Assembly (NCBI GenBank): GCA_945897515.1
Contig: CAMDFO010000004.1
Span: 48,146-112,145, forward strand
DNA length: 64,000 nt
Source of the DNA: Rhodoplanes serenus
GTDB taxonomy: Bacteria > Pseudomonadota > Alphaproteobacteria > Rhizobiales > Xanthobacteraceae
Direction: 5' to 3'
Shown here piece after piece: positions 48,368-56,759 of this stretch (the first letter of the stretch is position 1; each line of letters opens with the position of its first letter). Under the pieces are notes generated by a model that was given only the letters and a program-made list of their open reading frames with translations, was not told the origin of the DNA and did not search any database. The translations under genes were made by a program, and so were the position numbers.

Positions 48368-49342
48368 ATGAAAGCAGGCAAGCAGACCACGCTTCGCGAC
48401 CATGCCGCCGTCAGCGGCATCGGCATTCATTCCGGACTTCCCGCCACTCTCACTCTTTTTCCCGCAGAGGCCGACACCGGCATCGTCTTCGTGCGCTCCG
48501 GCCCCGACGGCCAACCCGATCGTGAAATTCGCGCCGATGTGCGCGCCGTCACGGCGACCGAATTCGCCACCGTGCTCGGCGACGACGCCGGACCGCTGTG
48601 CTCCACCGCCGAGCATGTGCTGGCGGCGCTGACCGGCCTTGGCGTCGACAACGCCGTCATCGAAATCGACGGACCCGAAGTGCCGATCATGGACGGCAGC
48701 GCCGCGCCGTTCGTCGACGCGATCGATCGCGCCGGATTGGCCACGCTCGCTGCGCCGCGGCGATACATCCAGGTTCTCAAGCCGGTCCGCGTCGTCAAGG
48801 GCGATGCCTACGGCGAGCTGCGGCCGAACGCGGAAGGCTTCCGCGTGGAGGTCGAGATCGACTTCGACCATCCGCTGATCGGACGGCAGGGCTACACGCT
48901 CGACGTCGAGCCGCAGGGGTTCCGCCATGAGCTGGCCCGTGCGCGCACCTTCGGCTTCATGCGCGATGTCGCCAAGCTGTGGAACGCCGGCTTTGCGCTC
49001 GGCGCGTCGTTCGACAACACCCTCGTCATCACCGAGAACCGCGTGCTCAATCCGGAGGGCCTGCGCTTCTCCGACGAGTTCGCCCGCCACAAGGCGCTCG
49101 ACGCCATCGGCGACCTGACCCTGGCCGGCGCGCCGTTGCTTGGCACCTATCGCTCGCTGCGCGGCGGCCACAAGCTCAACCACGCGGTGCTCTCGGCGCT
49201 GATGTCCGATCCGTCCGCCTGGGCTTTGGTCGACGGGCGTCAGGTGCGCCCCGAGGTCCGCCAAGCGGCGCCCCGCCGGGTTCGCGGCCATGCCGAAGCC
49301 GCCGGAGTGGTCGTTCCGGCCTATGGCCCGGACGTCTCCTGA
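48368..49342 (+). CDS. lpxC: UDP-3-O-acyl-N-acetylglucosamine deacetylase LpxC
   Basis: This 324-residue zinc enzyme catalyses the committed step of lipid A synthesis. Zinc ligands appear in STAEHVLAAL (about residue 82), and RGGHKLNHAVL and HKALDAIGDL in the C-terminal half. Other signatures are GIGIHSGLPATLTLFPA, PIMDGSAAPF and ARTFGFMRDVAKL. The C-terminal 30 residues (after DGRQV) are Arg/Ala-rich and extend beyond typical length. ATG 48368 follows AGCGGA. bamD follows after 113 bases. Confidence 0.96.
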   Translation: MKAGKQTTLRDHAAVSGIGIHSGLPATLTLFPAEADTGIVFVRSGPDGQPDREIRADVRAVTATEFATVLGDDAGPLCSTAEHVLAALTGLGVDNAVIEIDGPEVPIMDGSAAPFVDAIDRAGLATLAAPRRYIQVLKPVRVVKGDAYGELRPNAEGFRVEVEIDFDHPLIGRQGYTLDVEPQGFRHELARARTFGFMRDVAKLWNAGFALGASFDNTLVITENRVLNPEGLRFSDEFARHKALDAIGDLTLAGAPLLGTYRSLRGGHKLNHAVLSALMSDPSAWALVDGRQVRPEVRQAAPRRVRGHAEAAGVVVPAYGPDVS

Positions 49343-49387
49343 TCGTCCACAGCCGCCTTATTGCTGGCCGAATGTCGGCATAAACGG

Positions 49388-49416
49388 TTGGTCAACCTTT
49401 ATTTTTCAAATAGATA
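49388..49416 (+). promoter_or_regulatory. Possible promoter of bamD
   Basis: TTGGTC and TAGATA are separated by 17 bases, in an AT-rich stretch otherwise rare in this window, 40 bases before the bamD start. Confidence 0.4.
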
Positions 49417-49455
49417 GGCGTGGAACAGCGCCTGGGGCCTAGACGTCGCATTCGC

Positions 49456-50349
49456 ATGGTGTCGCGTTCGATCATATCGGCCGGATCAGGCCGGCGTTTC
49501 CCGCTGGCGCAGCGCGCCCGGGCGGGGACGGCCGTGACCCGGCTGTTGGCTCTCGCCCTGCTGGTCATCCCGCTCGGCGCATGCAGCCTGTTCGGCGACA
49601 AGGACACCCAGGGTCCCGACGAACCGGCGGACAAGCTCTACAACGAGGGCGTCTACCTTCTGAACCAGAAGAGCGACTACAAGGACGCCGCCAAGAAATT
49701 CGAAGAGGTCGAGCGCCAGCACCCCTATTCGGATTGGGCCCGCAAGGCGCTGATCATGACGGCCTATGCTCACTACGAGGGCCGCGAGTACGACGACGCC
49801 ATCACCGCCGCCAAGCGCTACGTGGCCCTGCATCCGGGCAGCCCGGACGCGGCCTATGCGCATTTCCTCATCGGCTCGTCCTACTTCGATCAGATCACCG
49901 ACATCTCGCGCGATCAGGGACGCACCGAGCGTGCCGTGCAAGCCCTCGAAGAGGTGGTGCGCAAATATCCCAACACCGAGTATGCGATCAATGCCAAACG
50001 CAAGATCGAGGTCGGGCGCGACCAGCTTGCCGGCAAGGAGATGCAGATCGGCCGCTACTACATGGAAAAGAAGGATCTCACCGGGGCAATCAACCGCTTC
50101 AAGGTCGTGGTGACGCAATATCAGACCACGCGGCACGTCGAAGAGGCGCTGATGCGCCTGACCGAAGCCTATATGGCGCTGGGCGTGGTTCCGGAAGCGC
50201 AGACCGCAGCCGCGGTGCTCGGCCACAACTTCCCTGACAGCCCGTGGTACGCCAGCGCGTACACGCTGGTGCGGTCCGGCGGCGTCGAGCCCTCCGAGAA
50301 CAAGGGCTCCTGGATCAGCCGGGCGTTCAAGCGGGTTGGTCTGGGCTGA
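49456..50349 (+). CDS. bamD: Outer membrane assembly lipoprotein BamD (ComL)
   Basis: This 297-residue lipoprotein has a lipobox in LLALALLVIPLGACSLFG, giving a lipidated Cys at about 43. TPR-like repeats follow: ADKLYNEGVYLLNQKSDYKD, EEVERQHPYSDWARKALIM, and YPNTEYAINAKRKIE. BamD works with BamA to insert outer-membrane beta-barrels. ATG 49456 was chosen; an upstream in-frame start at 49420 would lengthen the signal region. recN follows after a repeat-containing gap. Confidence 0.93.
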   Translation: MVSRSIISAGSGRRFPLAQRARAGTAVTRLLALALLVIPLGACSLFGDKDTQGPDEPADKLYNEGVYLLNQKSDYKDAAKKFEEVERQHPYSDWARKALIMTAYAHYEGREYDDAITAAKRYVALHPGSPDAAYAHFLIGSSYFDQITDISRDQGRTERAVQALEEVVRKYPNTEYAINAKRKIEVGRDQLAGKEMQIGRYYMEKKDLTGAINRFKVVVTQYQTTRHVEEALMRLTEAYMALGVVPEAQTAAAVLGHNFPDSPWYASAYTLVRSGGVEPSENKGSWISRAFKRVGLG

Positions 50350-50383
50350 CCTCGGCCGGACCCGGTATCCACAAATCGATTTT

Positions 50384-50480
50384 GTCATCCCCCGCGAAGG
50401 CGGGGCATCCAGTATTCTCCCAAGATGCTGTTGGATTCGTGCGCGTGGTGATGACTGGATCATCCGCTTTCGCGGATGAC
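50384..50480. repeat. Dispersed palindromic repeat of a second type
   Basis: This 97-bp element starts GTCATCCCCCGCGAAGGCGG and ends with GCTTTCGCGGATGAC, imperfectly complementary ends with inner ATCCAGTA and TGGATCATCC parts. It belongs to the same class as the GTCATTCCGGGGC elements but has a distinct sequence family. It sits between bamD and recN. Confidence 0.75.
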
Positions 50481-50506
50481 GACACCGGTTTTGAAGGTTC
50501 AGGTTC

Positions 50507-52180
50507 ATGCTCGCCCGGCTCTCGATCCGCGACATCGTTCTGATCGACCGGCTCGACATCGATTTCGCTTCGGGGCTCTCCGTGCTCACCGGCGAAACCG
50601 GGGCGGGCAAGTCGATCCTGCTCGATGCGTTCGCGCTCGCGCTCGGTGCGCGCGGCGACGCCACGCTGGTGCGCCAGGGCGCCGAGCAGGGCCAGGTGAC
50701 CGCGATGTTCGAGCTTCCGCCCAAGCACCCGGCGCGCGCGCTGCTGACCGAAAACGACATCGCGGCCGACGAGGCGCTGATCCTGCGCCGCGTGCAGTTC
50801 GCCGACGGACGCACCCGCGCCTTCATCAACGACCAGCCGGTGAGCGTGCAGGCGCTGCAAAGTCTCGGCGCGGCGCTGGTTGAGATCCACGGCCAGCACG
50901 ACGCCCGCGCGCTGGTCGATGCGGCAACGCACCGCCGCCTGCTCGATGCCTATGGCGGACTCGAAGCCGACGCCGTGGCGGTCGAGCGGCTGTGGGAGGA
51001 GCGGCGGACCGCGGAAGCGGCGGTCGCGGAGCATCGCGCGCAGATCGAGCGCGCGGCGCGCGAAGCCGACTGGCTCCGTCATGCGGTGGAGGAATTGGGC
51101 AAGCTCCGGCCCGAGGCCGGCGAGGAAACCTCGCTGGCCGAACGACGGACCTCCATGATGCAATCGGAGAAAATCGCGGGCGACCTGCGCGACGCGCACG
51201 AGGCGGTGGCCGGCAACGCGTCGCCGGTGCCGGCGCTAGCCGCCGCGGTGCGTCGGTTGGAACGCCGCGGTGCGCAGGCTCCCGGCCTGGTCGAGCCAGC
51301 GGTGAAGGCGATCGACGCGGCACTCAATGCGCTGGAGGAGGCGCGCGGTCATCTCGAGCATGCGCTGCGCGTCGCCGACCACGATCCGCAGGAGCTGGAG
51401 CGCATCGAGGAGCGGCTGTTCGCGCTGCGCGCCGCCGGGCGCAAGTACAACGCGCCCGTCGACCGGCTTGCCGAGATTGCGGCGCGCCACGCCGCCGATC
51501 TGGCCTTGATCGACGCAGGCGCTGGGCAGCTTGCGGCGCTGGAGAAATTCGCGCGCGAAATCGACCAGCGGTTTTCGGCGTCGGCCACGAAGCTTTCCGC
51601 GGCGCGCAAGAAGGCCGCCGAGAAGCTCGACAAGGCTGTGAATGGCGAGCTCAAGCCGCTGAAGCTTGAACGCGCCAAATTCTCGACCGAAGTTGTCAGC
51701 GACACGGCGGCGCCCGGGCCCAACGGCATCGACCGCGTCGAGTTCTGGGTGCAGACCAATCCCGGCACCCGGCCTGGGCCGCTGATGAAAGTCGCATCCG
51801 GCGGCGAACTGGCGCGCTTCCTGCTGGCGCTGAAGGTGGTGCTCGCCGATCGCGGCTCGGCACCGACGCTGATTTTCGACGAGATCGATACGGGCGTCGG
51901 CGGCGCGGTGGCCGACGCCATCGGCGTGCGGCTGGCGCGGCTCGGGACGCGGGTGCAGGCGGTCGCCGTCACCCACGCGCCGCAGGTCGCCGCCCGCGCC
52001 GGGCAGCACTATCTCATCAGCAAGGACGCGCTGGACAAGGGCAAGCGCGTGGCGACCCGGGTCACCGAACTGCCGGCGCCGCGCCGCCGCGAGGAGATCG
52101 CGCGCATGCTGGCCGGCGCCGAGATCACCGAAGAGGCGAGGGCTGCCGCCGAGAAGCTGATCCGCGCGGCCGCGGGGTAG
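50507..52180 (+). CDS. recN: DNA repair protein RecN
   Basis: This 557-residue SMC-like ATPase has Walker A GETGAGKSILLDAF at about 30-43, a central coiled coil split by a hinge (about 170-360), the ABC signature ASGGELARF, and Walker B LIFDEIDTGVGG near 460. RecN acts early in double-strand break repair. The N-terminus MLARLSIRDIVLIDRLDIDF is typical. It is convergent with the following minus-strand block, 20 bases apart. Confidence 0.96.
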   Translation: MLARLSIRDIVLIDRLDIDFASGLSVLTGETGAGKSILLDAFALALGARGDATLVRQGAEQGQVTAMFELPPKHPARALLTENDIAADEALILRRVQFADGRTRAFINDQPVSVQALQSLGAALVEIHGQHDARALVDAATHRRLLDAYGGLEADAVAVERLWEERRTAEAAVAEHRAQIERAAREADWLRHAVEELGKLRPEAGEETSLAERRTSMMQSEKIAGDLRDAHEAVAGNASPVPALAAAVRRLERRGAQAPGLVEPAVKAIDAALNALEEARGHLEHALRVADHDPQELERIEERLFALRAAGRKYNAPVDRLAEIAARHAADLALIDAGAGQLAALEKFAREIDQRFSASATKLSAARKKAAEKLDKAVNGELKPLKLERAKFSTEVVSDTAAPGPNGIDRVEFWVQTNPGTRPGPLMKVASGGELARFLLALKVVLADRGSAPTLIFDEIDTGVGGAVADAIGVRLARLGTRVQAVAVTHAPQVAARAGQHYLISKDALDKGKRVATRVTELPAPRRREEIARMLAGAEITEEARAAAEKLIRAAAG

Positions 52181-52200
52181 GCGCGCACTCGCGGCAAAAT

Positions 52201-52674
52201 TCAGCCGCGTCGTGCCGCCTTGATTGCAGCGACGTCGATCTTCGTCATGCCCATCATCGCATCGAACGCACGCTTTGCTTCGTCGCCGCCGACCGCCAGC
52301 GCCTCGGTCAGCACACGCGGCGTGATTTGCCACGACAAGCCCCACTTGTCCTTGCACCAGCCGCACGCGCTCTCCTGGCCGCCGTTGCCGACGATCGCGT
52401 TCCAATAGCGGTCGGTCTCGGCTTGATCGTCAGTGGCGATCTGGAACGAGAAGGCTTCGTTGTGTTTGAACATGGGGCCGCCGTTGAGGCCGATACAAGA
52501 GACGCCGGCAACCTTGAATTCGACGGTCAGCACATCACCCTTCTTGCCGGATGGGTAGTCGCTGGGCGCGCGGAAGATGGCGCCCACCGTGCTGTCGGGA
52601 AAGGTCTCGGCATAAAAGCGAGCAGCGGCCTCGGCATCTTTGTCGTACCAGAGGCAAATCGTGTTCTTTGCCAT
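52201..52674 (-). CDS. VOC-family protein (PhnB-like, glyoxalase/bleomycin-resistance fold)
   Basis: This 157-residue protein has CLWYDKDAEAAARFYAETF, the usual start of the PhnB/3-demethylubiquinone-methyltransferase-like VOC domain, then FSFQIATDDQAETDRYWNAI and CKDKWGLSWQITP. Function within the family is unclear. AAAGGA six bases before ATG 52674 supports the start. It is the last gene of a minus-strand run but separated from RidA by 146 bases, so it may be independent. Confidence 0.85.
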   Translation of the reverse strand: MAKNTICLWYDKDAEAAARFYAETFPDSTVGAIFRAPSDYPSGKKGDVLTVEFKVAGVSCIGLNGGPMFKHNEAFSFQIATDDQAETDRYWNAIVGNGGQESACGWCKDKWGLSWQITPRVLTEALAVGGDEAKRAFDAMMGMTKIDVAAIKAARRG

Positions 52675-52820
52675 TGCATGTCCTTTCGCTTTCAAGCCCG
52701 CCTCAATCGCCAGCCGGTCTTTTCAATATGGGGTGCCTCATCGCCGTTCTCCATCGGCGAGAGCAAGTCCTGCCGTGTCCGCTATGTGCACGGCGCGGCA
52801 ATCCATCGTGGCAGCAGGCG

Positions 52821-53216
52821 TCACACCGCGGCGATCGCCTCGATCTCGATCAGGAAATTCGGATGCGCCAGCCCGCGCAGAACGCACAGCGTGCTGCCCG
52901 GCGGGTGCTCCCCGAAATAGGTCTTCAGCACGCCGCGCGCCTTTTGCACGTCGTGCTGGTTGACGATGTAGATCGTGATCTTGGTCACGTCGGAGATTTT
53001 CGCGCCGCCCGCCGCCAGCGCCTTGGTGAGGTTTTCCATCACCATTTTGGCCTGGGCGTCGAAATCGTCGGGCGGCAGAACGTTGCCGTCGGCGTCGGCC
53101 GCCACCTGGCCGGCGCAGAACACCAGCTTCTGCGCGCCCTCCGCCGTCACCACATGCGAATAGCTGGCGAACGGCTTGGAGATGCCTTCGGGATTGGTGC
53201 GGGTGATCTTCGCCAT
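52821..53216 (-). CDS. RidA/YjgF family enamine/imine deaminase-like protein
   Basis: This 131-residue protein has the RidA fold: SHVVTAEGAQKLVFCAGQV, TKALAAGGAKISDVTKITIY, and the C-terminal LRGLAHPNFLIEIEAIA with the conserved Arg and Glu. RidA proteins hydrolyse reactive enamines or imines; members in catabolic operons act on pathway intermediates. It is eight bases downstream of the TTT receptor, so it belongs to that operon. Confidence 0.92.
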   Translation of the reverse strand: MAKITRTNPEGISKPFASYSHVVTAEGAQKLVFCAGQVAADADGNVLPPDDFDAQAKMVMENLTKALAAGGAKISDVTKITIYIVNQHDVQKARGVLKTYFGEHPPGSTLCVLRGLAHPNFLIEIEAIAAV

Positions 53217-53224
53217 CGTGCCTC

Positions 53225-54223
53225 TCAGCGCGGCGTCGCTGCGGGAGGCGCCGCAGAGCTCGCCCCCGCAAGTTTCGCAAGCTCGCCCTGGCGAATCGTC
53301 GACTCCGCCATGAACGCCTTGAAGTTTGCCGGGGTGTTCTGCGCCGCAGGCACGACCGTCATGCCGAGCGCCGCCATCCGGGTCTTGAACAGATCGCTGC
53401 TGACCGCGTCGTTGAGCGCCTTGGAGAGGAACGCGACCACCTGCGGCGGGGTCTTGCCGGGCGCCGCAAGCCCGACGAAGCCGTTGTGGTCGAAGCCCTT
53501 GAAGCCGGCTTCCTCCATCGTCGGCACGTTCGGCCAGTCCGCGATCCGGCGCGGGCCGGCAACCGCCAGCGCGCGCAACTGGTTGCCGTCGACCAGCGGC
53601 TTGGCGCTGGAGAAGAACGTGAAGGTGCCCTGGATCGCCCCGGTCACCACCGAGGTCGCGGCCTGTCCGGAGCCGCGATAGGGCACCTCCTGGATCTTGG
53701 TGCCGGCGGCGGCGTTGAGCTGGTTCAGCGCGATGACCGGCGAACTGGCCGGGCCCGAGGTGCCGAAGCTCAGCTTGCTCGGATCGGCTTTGGCGCCGGC
53801 GACCAGGTCGGCGACGGTCTTGTAGGGCAGCTTGGCGTCAATCACGAGCACCAGCGGCGGCCCCTCGACGATCTTGCCGATATGCGCGAAGTCGTTCACC
53901 GCGTTGTAGGGCACGCTGATGTAATGCAGGTTCTGGGTATCGGCGACCGCGTTGGCATGCAGCGTGTAGCCATCCGGCTCCGACCGCAGCACATGATTGG
54001 CGCCGACCGAGCCCGAGCCGCCGGTCTTGTTCTCGACCACCACCGGCACGCCCAGCTTCTCCTGCATGATCGAGGCGAACAGCCGCACCGGGACGTCGGT
54101 CAGCCCGCCCTGCGCGAACGGCACCACGATCGTGATGGCGCGGTTGGGATAGTTTTGCGCGTCCGCCGGCGAGACGGCGCCAAGAGCCAGCGCGGCCAAT
54201 GCCGCCAGAGTCAAACGTGTCAT
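53225..54223 (-). CDS. TTT/Bug-family periplasmic substrate-binding protein
   Basis: This 332-residue protein has a signal peptide (MTRLTLAALAALALGAVSPADAQ) and TctC signatures NYPNRAITIVVPFAQGG, VVENKTGGSGSVGANH and SEPDGYTLH. It lies downstream of the M20 hydrolase (77 bases) and upstream of RidA (8 bases). No TctAB genes are present. The genomic context suggests uptake or sensing of the compound broken down by the surrounding enzymes. Confidence 0.92.
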   Translation of the reverse strand: MTRLTLAALAALALGAVSPADAQNYPNRAITIVVPFAQGGLTDVPVRLFASIMQEKLGVPVVVENKTGGSGSVGANHVLRSEPDGYTLHANAVADTQNLHYISVPYNAVNDFAHIGKIVEGPPLVLVIDAKLPYKTVADLVAGAKADPSKLSFGTSGPASSPVIALNQLNAAAGTKIQEVPYRGSGQAATSVVTGAIQGTFTFFSSAKPLVDGNQLRALAVAGPRRIADWPNVPTMEEAGFKGFDHNGFVGLAAPGKTPPQVVAFLSKALNDAVSSDLFKTRMAALGMTVVPAAQNTPANFKAFMAESTIRQGELAKLAGASSAAPPAATPR

Positions 54224-54300
54224 CGGATGTTCCTCACAAGAGTGTTCTTATCGATTGTCTGCCCTGAGCTTAGCACCAAGCAAGCACCGCGCCAGATGCG

Positions 54301-55569
54301 TCACTGTGCCTTCCGGTTGCAGAGGTCGAGGGCGGTGGCGAGATAGATTTTGGCAGCCTGCACGCAATCGTCGATCAGCACATGCTCGCCGAACGCGTGC
54401 ATGGACTTGCCCTTGGTGTCCGGATGGCTCCGGCCTCCGGGGCCGAAGGCGACGCAGGGCACGCCGTAGGCGGTCAGGTGCACGGCGTCGGCGCCGGGCC
54501 GCCGGATGATCGAGGCCGGCCGCTCGCCCGAGACATGCTTCTGCGCAGCGCCGAGCGCGTCGACGATGGGGAGCTTCTCATCGAGCACCACCGGCGGGTC
54601 GGTCACGTAGAGATGCAGCGATGGCTCGTCGATGCCCTTGCGTTGCGCGAAGGCGCGCAGCACGCGGCGCAGGTCGCGCTTGATGCCGTCCACGCTCTGG
54701 CCCGGCACGGTGCGGATATCGAGATAAAGGCTGCACTCATGCGGATTGCGCGACAGCCGCCACGGCGCGCCGCCGCGGATCGCCGCCACCGTCACGTTGG
54801 GATGCTCGCCCATGAACACGTTGCCGGCTTCGTATGCGCGCGCCCATTCGGCGATGTCGGCCTGCAATTCGTGCATCACCGCGATGGCGTTGACGGTGCC
54901 CGGCCGGTTGGCCCAGGCCGAATGCGCAACCGTGCCGCCGACGCTGATGCGGAGCCAGATCACGCCCATGTTGGCCACGGAAATGCGCAACCCCGTCGGT
55001 TCCGCCAGCAGCGCGAAATCCGCGGTGACGCCATGCGTCACCAGATGCCGGGTGCCGATGCCGTAGCCGGAATATTCGATGCCCTGGAATTCCTCCACCG
55101 CGGTCTTCTCAATCTCGCCGACCACGGCGCCGAACGTGATGTCGCCGTCGAGCGTGATGCCCGATTTGACGATGGCCTCGATCGCGATCAGCGCCGAGGC
55201 CAGTCCGCTCTTCATGTTGTTGGCGCCGAGCCCCCAGACCCAGCCGTCGCGCACGGTGGCCTGCGGCCGGAAGCCTTCGCCCTGGAGATGCTCCTCCTCG
55301 CCGGCATAGGAGGTGTCCATGTGGCCGGTGAACAGCAGGTTGAGCCCGTCGCCGCGGCCGCGCAGATGGCCGACCGCGTTGGGCCGGCCTTCGTCCACCA
55401 GCGGCAGGTCGGTCGCCATGCCGGACTTGCGCATGCGCGCGACCAGGTATTGCGCGACGCCGATCTCCCTGCCGGTTGGGCTTCCGATGTTCACCAGGTC
55501 GACGAGGCAGTCGCGGACGTTGTCGGCGGTGATGTGGGCTGCGGCCTTGGCGAAATCGGAATGAGGCAT
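54301..55569 (-). CDS. M20/M25-family hydrolase-like protein with altered metal ligands
   Basis: This 422-residue protein has the ArgE/DapE/ACY1-like fold: LLFTGHMDTSYAG (His and Asp of the first metal), a catalytic domain and a lid domain with HSAWANRPGT. Two usual ligands differ: the bridging Asp in GxGxxDMKGG is replaced (GLGANNMKSG, about 112-121), and the usual EE pair appears as GEI in VVGEIEKTAVEEF. The C-terminal His is present (SMHAFGEHV). Either this subfamily uses other ligands or metal binding is altered. AAGGAG precedes the start at 55569. It lies between the NHL propeller and TTT genes. Confidence 0.82.
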   Translation of the reverse strand: MPHSDFAKAAAHITADNVRDCLVDLVNIGSPTGREIGVAQYLVARMRKSGMATDLPLVDEGRPNAVGHLRGRGDGLNLLFTGHMDTSYAGEEEHLQGEGFRPQATVRDGWVWGLGANNMKSGLASALIAIEAIVKSGITLDGDITFGAVVGEIEKTAVEEFQGIEYSGYGIGTRHLVTHGVTADFALLAEPTGLRISVANMGVIWLRISVGGTVAHSAWANRPGTVNAIAVMHELQADIAEWARAYEAGNVFMGEHPNVTVAAIRGGAPWRLSRNPHECSLYLDIRTVPGQSVDGIKRDLRRVLRAFAQRKGIDEPSLHLYVTDPPVVLDEKLPIVDALGAAQKHVSGERPASIIRRPGADAVHLTAYGVPCVAFGPGGRSHPDTKGKSMHAFGEHVLIDDCVQAAKIYLATALDLCNRKAQ

Positions 55570-55647
55570 GCGGGCTCCTTGCGCGGCCCGATGGTAGTCG
55601 GCGCGGCGGACTTCACAAGCTACGGAAAAGGCGAGAGGCCTACCGGG

Positions 55648-56736
55648 CTACTCCACGATCTTGAACTTCTGAATCCGCCGCCCCCAGTCGGTTTCCGCCA
55701 CGTAGATGCTGCCCTTGGAATCGACGGCGATGGTGTGGCCGTGGGTAAAGTTGCCGATCTGGTGGCCCGGGCGGCCGAAGCTCGACAGGATTTTTCCGCT
55801 GGCGTGGTCGAGGATGTGCACCTCCTCGGTGCCGCCGTTCATGACGTACATGAATTTCTGCTCGCGGTCGGGCGAGAACGCCACCCACCAGGCGGTGCCG
55901 CGCTTGTCCGGCAGCTTGCCGCTTTTGTTGGGGATCGGGATGTTGCGCACGAACGTGCCGTCCTTCTGGAACACCTGGACGCGGTTGCCCTGGCGGTCGC
56001 AGGCGTAGATCAGTCCGGCGTTGCTCATGTGAATGCAATGCACGACCTGGGCGAACACGCCGGGGACGGCCTTCTGGGTCTCTTCGTCGGTGGCCTGCCG
56101 GCCCCATTGCCGAAGAAATTTGCCGTCCTTGTCGAACACGATGACGCGGCGGTTGCCGTAGCCGTCGGCCACATAGATGTCGCCGTTGCCGGGATCGATC
56201 ACCGCAGCCGCCGGCATGTGGAGTTGATCCTTGGCGGTATTTTTGCCGGCGCCGCGGCGGGTGCCATCCACCGAATCGAACTTGCCGCGGGTTCCGATCT
56301 GCAACAGGAGCTTTCCGTCCGGCCCATATTTCTGGATCATGGCGTCGCCGTTGCCGGCGACCCATACGTTGCCGGAAAGATCGACGAAGCAGCCGTGGAT
56401 CGAGCCGGGGACCGTGGTCTGGTCGCCCCATGACGCAACCACGGCGCCATCGGCGTTGAACTTGATGATCGACGGCGCCGACGTCGATGTTTCCTTCTCC
56501 TCGTCGGTGATGTCGCGGCGATTGACGACATAGACATTGTCCTGCGCCGCATCCATGCACACGCCGCCGAGCCGGCCGGTGATCCAGTCGCCCGGCAAAT
56601 CCTTGGGCCAGGTGGCGTCGATCGTGAATTTCGGTGCGGTCTGGGCCTTGGCCGGCATTGCGCCGAGTTCGAATCCAAGTCCGAGCGCAAGCGGCAACGC
56701 CGCGGCCCTGACTGCCAGTTGGGTGAAGCTTCGCAT
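55648..56736 (-). CDS. Exported NHL-repeat beta-propeller protein
   Basis: This 362-residue protein has a signal peptide (cleavage near AKAQT, about 32) and about six NHL-type blades, e.g. GGVCMDAAQDNVYVVNRRD, GCFVDLSGNVWVAGNGD, DIYVADGYGNRRVIVFDKDG and GHTIAVDSKGSIYVAETDWG. Related periplasmic propellers act as lyases (peptidylamidoglycolate lyase-like), lactonases or scaffolds. The gene is 23 bases downstream of an exported amidohydrolase and co-directional, suggesting a shared periplasmic substrate. Confidence 0.88.
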   Translation of the reverse strand: MRSFTQLAVRAAALPLALGLGFELGAMPAKAQTAPKFTIDATWPKDLPGDWITGRLGGVCMDAAQDNVYVVNRRDITDEEKETSTSAPSIIKFNADGAVVASWGDQTTVPGSIHGCFVDLSGNVWVAGNGDAMIQKYGPDGKLLLQIGTRGKFDSVDGTRRGAGKNTAKDQLHMPAAAVIDPGNGDIYVADGYGNRRVIVFDKDGKFLRQWGRQATDEETQKAVPGVFAQVVHCIHMSNAGLIYACDRQGNRVQVFQKDGTFVRNIPIPNKSGKLPDKRGTAWWVAFSPDREQKFMYVMNGGTEEVHILDHASGKILSSFGRPGHQIGNFTHGHTIAVDSKGSIYVAETDWGRRIQKFKIVE

Positions 56737-56759
56737 GATGTCGCTCCCTATTCGAATTT

